Part shown: positions 61,983 through 64,000 of the stretch, one piece after another
Numbering within the stretch: position 1 is the stretch's first letter
Layout: each line of letters begins with the position of its first letter
Origin: Duganella sp. Root1480D1
GTDB lineage: Bacteria > Pseudomonadota > Gammaproteobacteria > Burkholderiales > Burkholderiaceae_D
Direction: 5' to 3'
Length of the DNA stretch: 64,000 bases
Assembly (NCBI RefSeq): GCF_001427305.1
Contig: NZ_LMFZ01000001.1
Span: 311,261 to 375,260 of the forward strand
Translations under genes and position numbers: made by a program
The notes under the pieces: generated by a model
Seen by the model: the letters and a program-made list of their open reading frames with translations, nothing else
What the model was told of the DNA's origin: nothing
Database searches by the model: none

Positions 61983-62006
61983 TCGATTCCTAACCTTCAA
62001 GATTCA

Positions 62007-62348
62007 TCAGTACCATTCGCCTTCATCACCCTGCACGCGGGCCGCGAGCGCCGACGCCACCGATTTCATCTTCTGGATTGCACTCTCGCTGGGATTATTG
62101 ACCGTGACCTCTCCACACGAATAGTAAAAGAAGTGCTTTTCGCCTGACGCAGGGTCAGTCCAGGAAGCCATCAACGGATTGTTGATCTGGATCGATTCGC
62201 CAGTTTTCGGGTTCACGGCGATCAGGGTCGTTTCCAGGCGCAGTTGGCCATCGTTTGCCACCGCGTCCTGCCACTCGTTCTCAGTAATCGGCAGCAGGGA
62301 GCTTTGCGGCCAGTCGGTCGCTTTGGTGATATGCAGGTCGTAGCTCAT
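62007..62348 (-). CDS. Small cytoplasmic protein, immunity-like family
   Basis: This 113-aa protein starts at ATG 62348 (MSYDLHITKATDWPQSS) and ends with MKSVASALAARVQGDEGEWY. The opening MSYD(I/L)xI and the closing A-x-VQGDDGExY are the hallmarks of a proteobacterial family I recall near contact-toxin and T6SS loci, annotated hypothetical or immunity-like. No toxin gene is within view. First gene of a minus-strand orphan run. Confidence 0.55.
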   Translation of the reverse strand: MSYDLHITKATDWPQSSLLPITENEWQDAVANDGQLRLETTLIAVNPKTGESIQINNPLMASWTDPASGEKHFFYYSCGEVTVNNPSESAIQKMKSVASALAARVQGDEGEWY

Positions 62349-62461
62349 TGAGCGGAGATGTGGCGAAACCCGATACGGCGCGTGCCCGCTCGGTTATGTA
62401 ATTGGCAATCCCTGCAGTTTGCCGCAAACAACCCACTTCAGGCAAGCCTGGCGCCCTACTT

Positions 62462-62716
62462 TCAGCGCAATGCCGCTGCGACCTGGTCGCCGAATTCCGT
62501 GCCGTGCATTTGGGAGGCTAGCTGGGTCGTTCGCATCGAACAGGCCTTGATTGCGCTCGATCCATTCTGCTGCATGCAGAGATTGTGATGCACCGTTGCG
62601 AAGTCCTTTGCCCGCTTGCCCGAGCCATGTAGCGAGGCCAGAAACGCGAGCAATGCAATAGCGATCGCGATCTGCGCCTTGAGCGGCAAAGTCCAGCTAT
62701 AACGAATGAAGAACAC
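62462..62716 (-). CDS. Small single-helix protein
   Basis: This 84-aa protein starts at GTG 62716 with AGGAGG 5 nt upstream and has one hydrophobic segment (about 14-29, AQIAIAIALLAFLASL). Three Cys follow (HNLCMQQN, IKACSMRT). Secreted or anchored. No family recognised. The 113 bp between it and the 113-aa gene hold nothing I can identify. Confidence 0.5.
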   Translation of the reverse strand: MFFIRYSWTLPLKAQIAIAIALLAFLASLHGSGKRAKDFATVHHNLCMQQNGSSAIKACSMRTTQLASQMHGTEFGDQVAAALR

Positions 62717-62819
62717 GGCGCCTCCTGAAAGCCAGTCCGTGCCCGATGCTACGCAGCGATTATTTCAGCTTGATGACGTCGGGCGTAGAATGAAGACCCC
62801 TGTCGGCAGGAGCCGTCCC

Positions 62820-63215
62820 ATGAAAATTACCGCTACAGTCCGAAATTCGCCCAAGGCGCATGAGACTACCGTCACAACCAATGGCGTGTCGCAAGCCCTT
62901 CCAGTACCGGCCAAAAGCTCCGGCAAGGGTTCGGGCGTCAACGGTGGCGAATTCCTGATGCTGGCCTTGGCCACATGCTATTGCAACGATATATACCGCG
63001 AGGCCGAGCGGCTTCAGGTTCCGGTCGATGCTGTTTTCGTTGAAGCCAGCGCCGACTTCCCTGGCCCAGGGCTGTCAGCCACCAACATCAGCTACAACGC
63101 TCGCATTACGTCATCCGCTTCCGACGATGTGATCACGGATTTGCTGCGTCATACCGATGCGGTGGCTGAAGTTCACAACACTATTCGGTCCGGTGCGGTG
63201 GTCAGGCTGGAATAA
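62820..63215 (+). CDS. OsmC-family protein
   Basis: This 131-aa protein starts at ATG 62820 (AGGAG 8 nt upstream); an in-frame ATG at 62706 would add 38 residues without a ribosome site. The OsmC fold is seen in GGEFLMLALATCYCNDIYREA, which holds the peroxidatic-type Cys (TCYC), and in the C-terminal TDLLRHTDAVAEVHNTI. OsmC proteins reduce organic hydroperoxides with paired Cys. A second OsmC-like gene is at the right edge. Confidence 0.8.
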   Translation: MKITATVRNSPKAHETTVTTNGVSQALPVPAKSSGKGSGVNGGEFLMLALATCYCNDIYREAERLQVPVDAVFVEASADFPGPGLSATNISYNARITSSASDDVITDLLRHTDAVAEVHNTIRSGAVVRLE

Positions 63216-63238
63216 GGCCGGGGCAGGCTGCACACCGA

Positions 63239-63763
63239 CTAGTCGCGCTGATACAGGGCTTCAATGGTGCTTGAGTCGAGCGCGTGGGCTTTGACCATAT
63301 ACCCGGTCAACGCGCCCGATGCATTCTCCGGCAGTTCGAGTTTTTGCGACAGTGCATACACAGTGAACTGGTAGCGGTGCACTCCATGCTTCTGCGGCGG
63401 GCAGGCGCCACCGAAACCCTTGGCGCCGTAGTCGTTGTTCATCGCTTGGCTGCCGGTTGGCGCGGCAGCTCCCGCCGCCAAGGACGTCACCTCTTTCGGG
63501 ATGTTCACGAGCTGCCAGTGCCACCAGCCGCTGCCTGTCGGTGCATCAGGGTCATGAACCATGATGGCGAATGCCGCCGTGCCTTTCGGGGCGCCGCTCC
63601 ACGACAGTTGCGGGGACTGATTTCCGCCGCTGCAGCCGAAGCCCTGGAACTCCTGGGTCTTGGACATGGATTTGCCGTTGGCGATATCGGTGCTCGCCAG
63701 CGTGAGCGAGCCTGCCAGCGCAGAGTTGGAGGCCAGCAGTGCTGCCAGGATGAGGTATCGCAT
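63239..63763 (-). CDS. YbhB/YbcL (PEBP) family protein, secreted
   Basis: This 174-aa protein has a signal peptide (MRYLILAALLASNSALA, 1-17) and PEBP motifs: FGCSGGNQSPQLSWSGAPKG, MVHDPDAPTGSGWWHWQLVN and FGGACPPQKHGVHRYQFTVY, forming the anion-binding pocket (DPDAP and GxCPPxxxxHRY). The Raf-kinase-inhibitor-like fold in bacteria has no confirmed role. Located between two OsmC-like genes. Confidence 0.9.
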   Translation of the reverse strand: MRYLILAALLASNSALAGSLTLASTDIANGKSMSKTQEFQGFGCSGGNQSPQLSWSGAPKGTAAFAIMVHDPDAPTGSGWWHWQLVNIPKEVTSLAAGAAAPTGSQAMNNDYGAKGFGGACPPQKHGVHRYQFTVYALSQKLELPENASGALTGYMVKAHALDSSTIEALYQRD

Positions 63764-63843
63764 ATGTGCTCCTGTGATTGAGAGCGCATATGGTATTAAG
63801 CGGTGCCGAATCCGTTTAGGCCAAATCCAGCCAACCTTTCGCC

Positions 63844-64000
63844 TTAACCGCTCATTCGCGAAGTGCTGGCCGAAATGCTTGGGCCTTTTGCCAGCGTTTG
63901 GAATACAACACAGTAGCGCTCAGTTAGCCGCAGCAGTGTCGCCAGTTGCTCGTCGTCGGCATCGGTATCCAGCAAAAAATGCAGGCGAATTGCCTGGAAG
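63844..64000 (-). CDS. Partial OsmC/Ohr-family protein (C-terminus)
   Basis: About 52 codons of the 3' end lie inside the window; the gene extends past the right edge. The translated piece (AIRLHFLLDTDADDEQLATL, RLTERYCVVFQTLAKGPSIS) matches the OsmC/Ohr C-terminus, where RYCV-x-x-TL carries the second Cys and the closing strand. It stops at TAA 63846-63844. The rest of the family assignment rests on this end only. Confidence 0.7.
   Translation of the reverse strand, partial: FQAIRLHFLLDTDADDEQLATLLRLTERYCVVFQTLAKGPSISASTSRMSG

Overview
The window looks like a chromosome segment of a high-GC Burkholderiales bacterium, most likely Oxalobacteraceae (Massilia/Duganella/Janthinobacterium relatives). 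The evidence is the betaproteobacterial order tpiA-secG-tRNA-Leu-nuoABCDEFGHIJKLMN-DUF2818, separate nuoC and nuoD, GC-rich third codon positions, many GTG/TTG starts, and several small secreted families that I associate with this group. Species cannot be fixed from the sequence alone.

Layout. 0-9.3 kb: the N-terminus of a probable efflux adaptor, sppA, a sodium:solute symporter, dGTPase with an AraC/GyrI regulator, a lone type IV pilin-like protein, an M19 dipeptidase, and a tightly overlapping DUF1810/glutaredoxin-like/PPC operon. 9.4-16.4 kb: a KGG stress protein, an EamA exporter with a shortened glutathione transferase, an HDOD + PAS/GGDEF/EAL pair (c-di-GMP turnover), and a LysR/pirin divergon. 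16.4-25 kb: ribA, a secreted trypsin-like protease coupled to an FHA membrane protein, unknown genes, ispF/ispD with a coupled HELRH metalloprotease-like protein, and a Nudix hydrolase. 25-41.5 kb: the complete 14-subunit complex I operon, tRNA-Leu(GAG), secG and tpiA. 42-49 kb: a quinone reductase, a Mn2+ exporter under a yybP-ykoY riboswitch, Sel1 and GIN-domain envelope proteins, a 44-aa membrane ORF, a sorbosone-dehydrogenase-like protein, and a tandem array of four secreted paralogues. 49-64 kb: an accessory, mostly minus-strand region with a serine hydrolase, YjbR, YciI, a COQ7-like diiron protein, Arr, an MreB-like half-protein, an HSP90-family ATPase with a TPR partner, broken genes, orphan genes, OsmC proteins and a PEBP protein.

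Core metabolism dominates 22-43 kb: isoprenoid precursors (ispDF), riboflavin (ribA), glycolysis (tpiA) and respiration (nuo). The most unusual features are a family of about 140-180 bp intergenic elements, present three times and flush with the TAA stop of a flanking gene each time; a manganese riboswitch with a perfect 10-bp competing helix; the HSP90/TPR operon leading into small envelope genes; the four-gene paralogue array with duplicated leaders; and several family members with altered catalytic parts (Grx without cysteines, GST with two internal deletions, dehydrogenase with a haem-less cytochrome remnant, GGDEF reduced to DGAKF).
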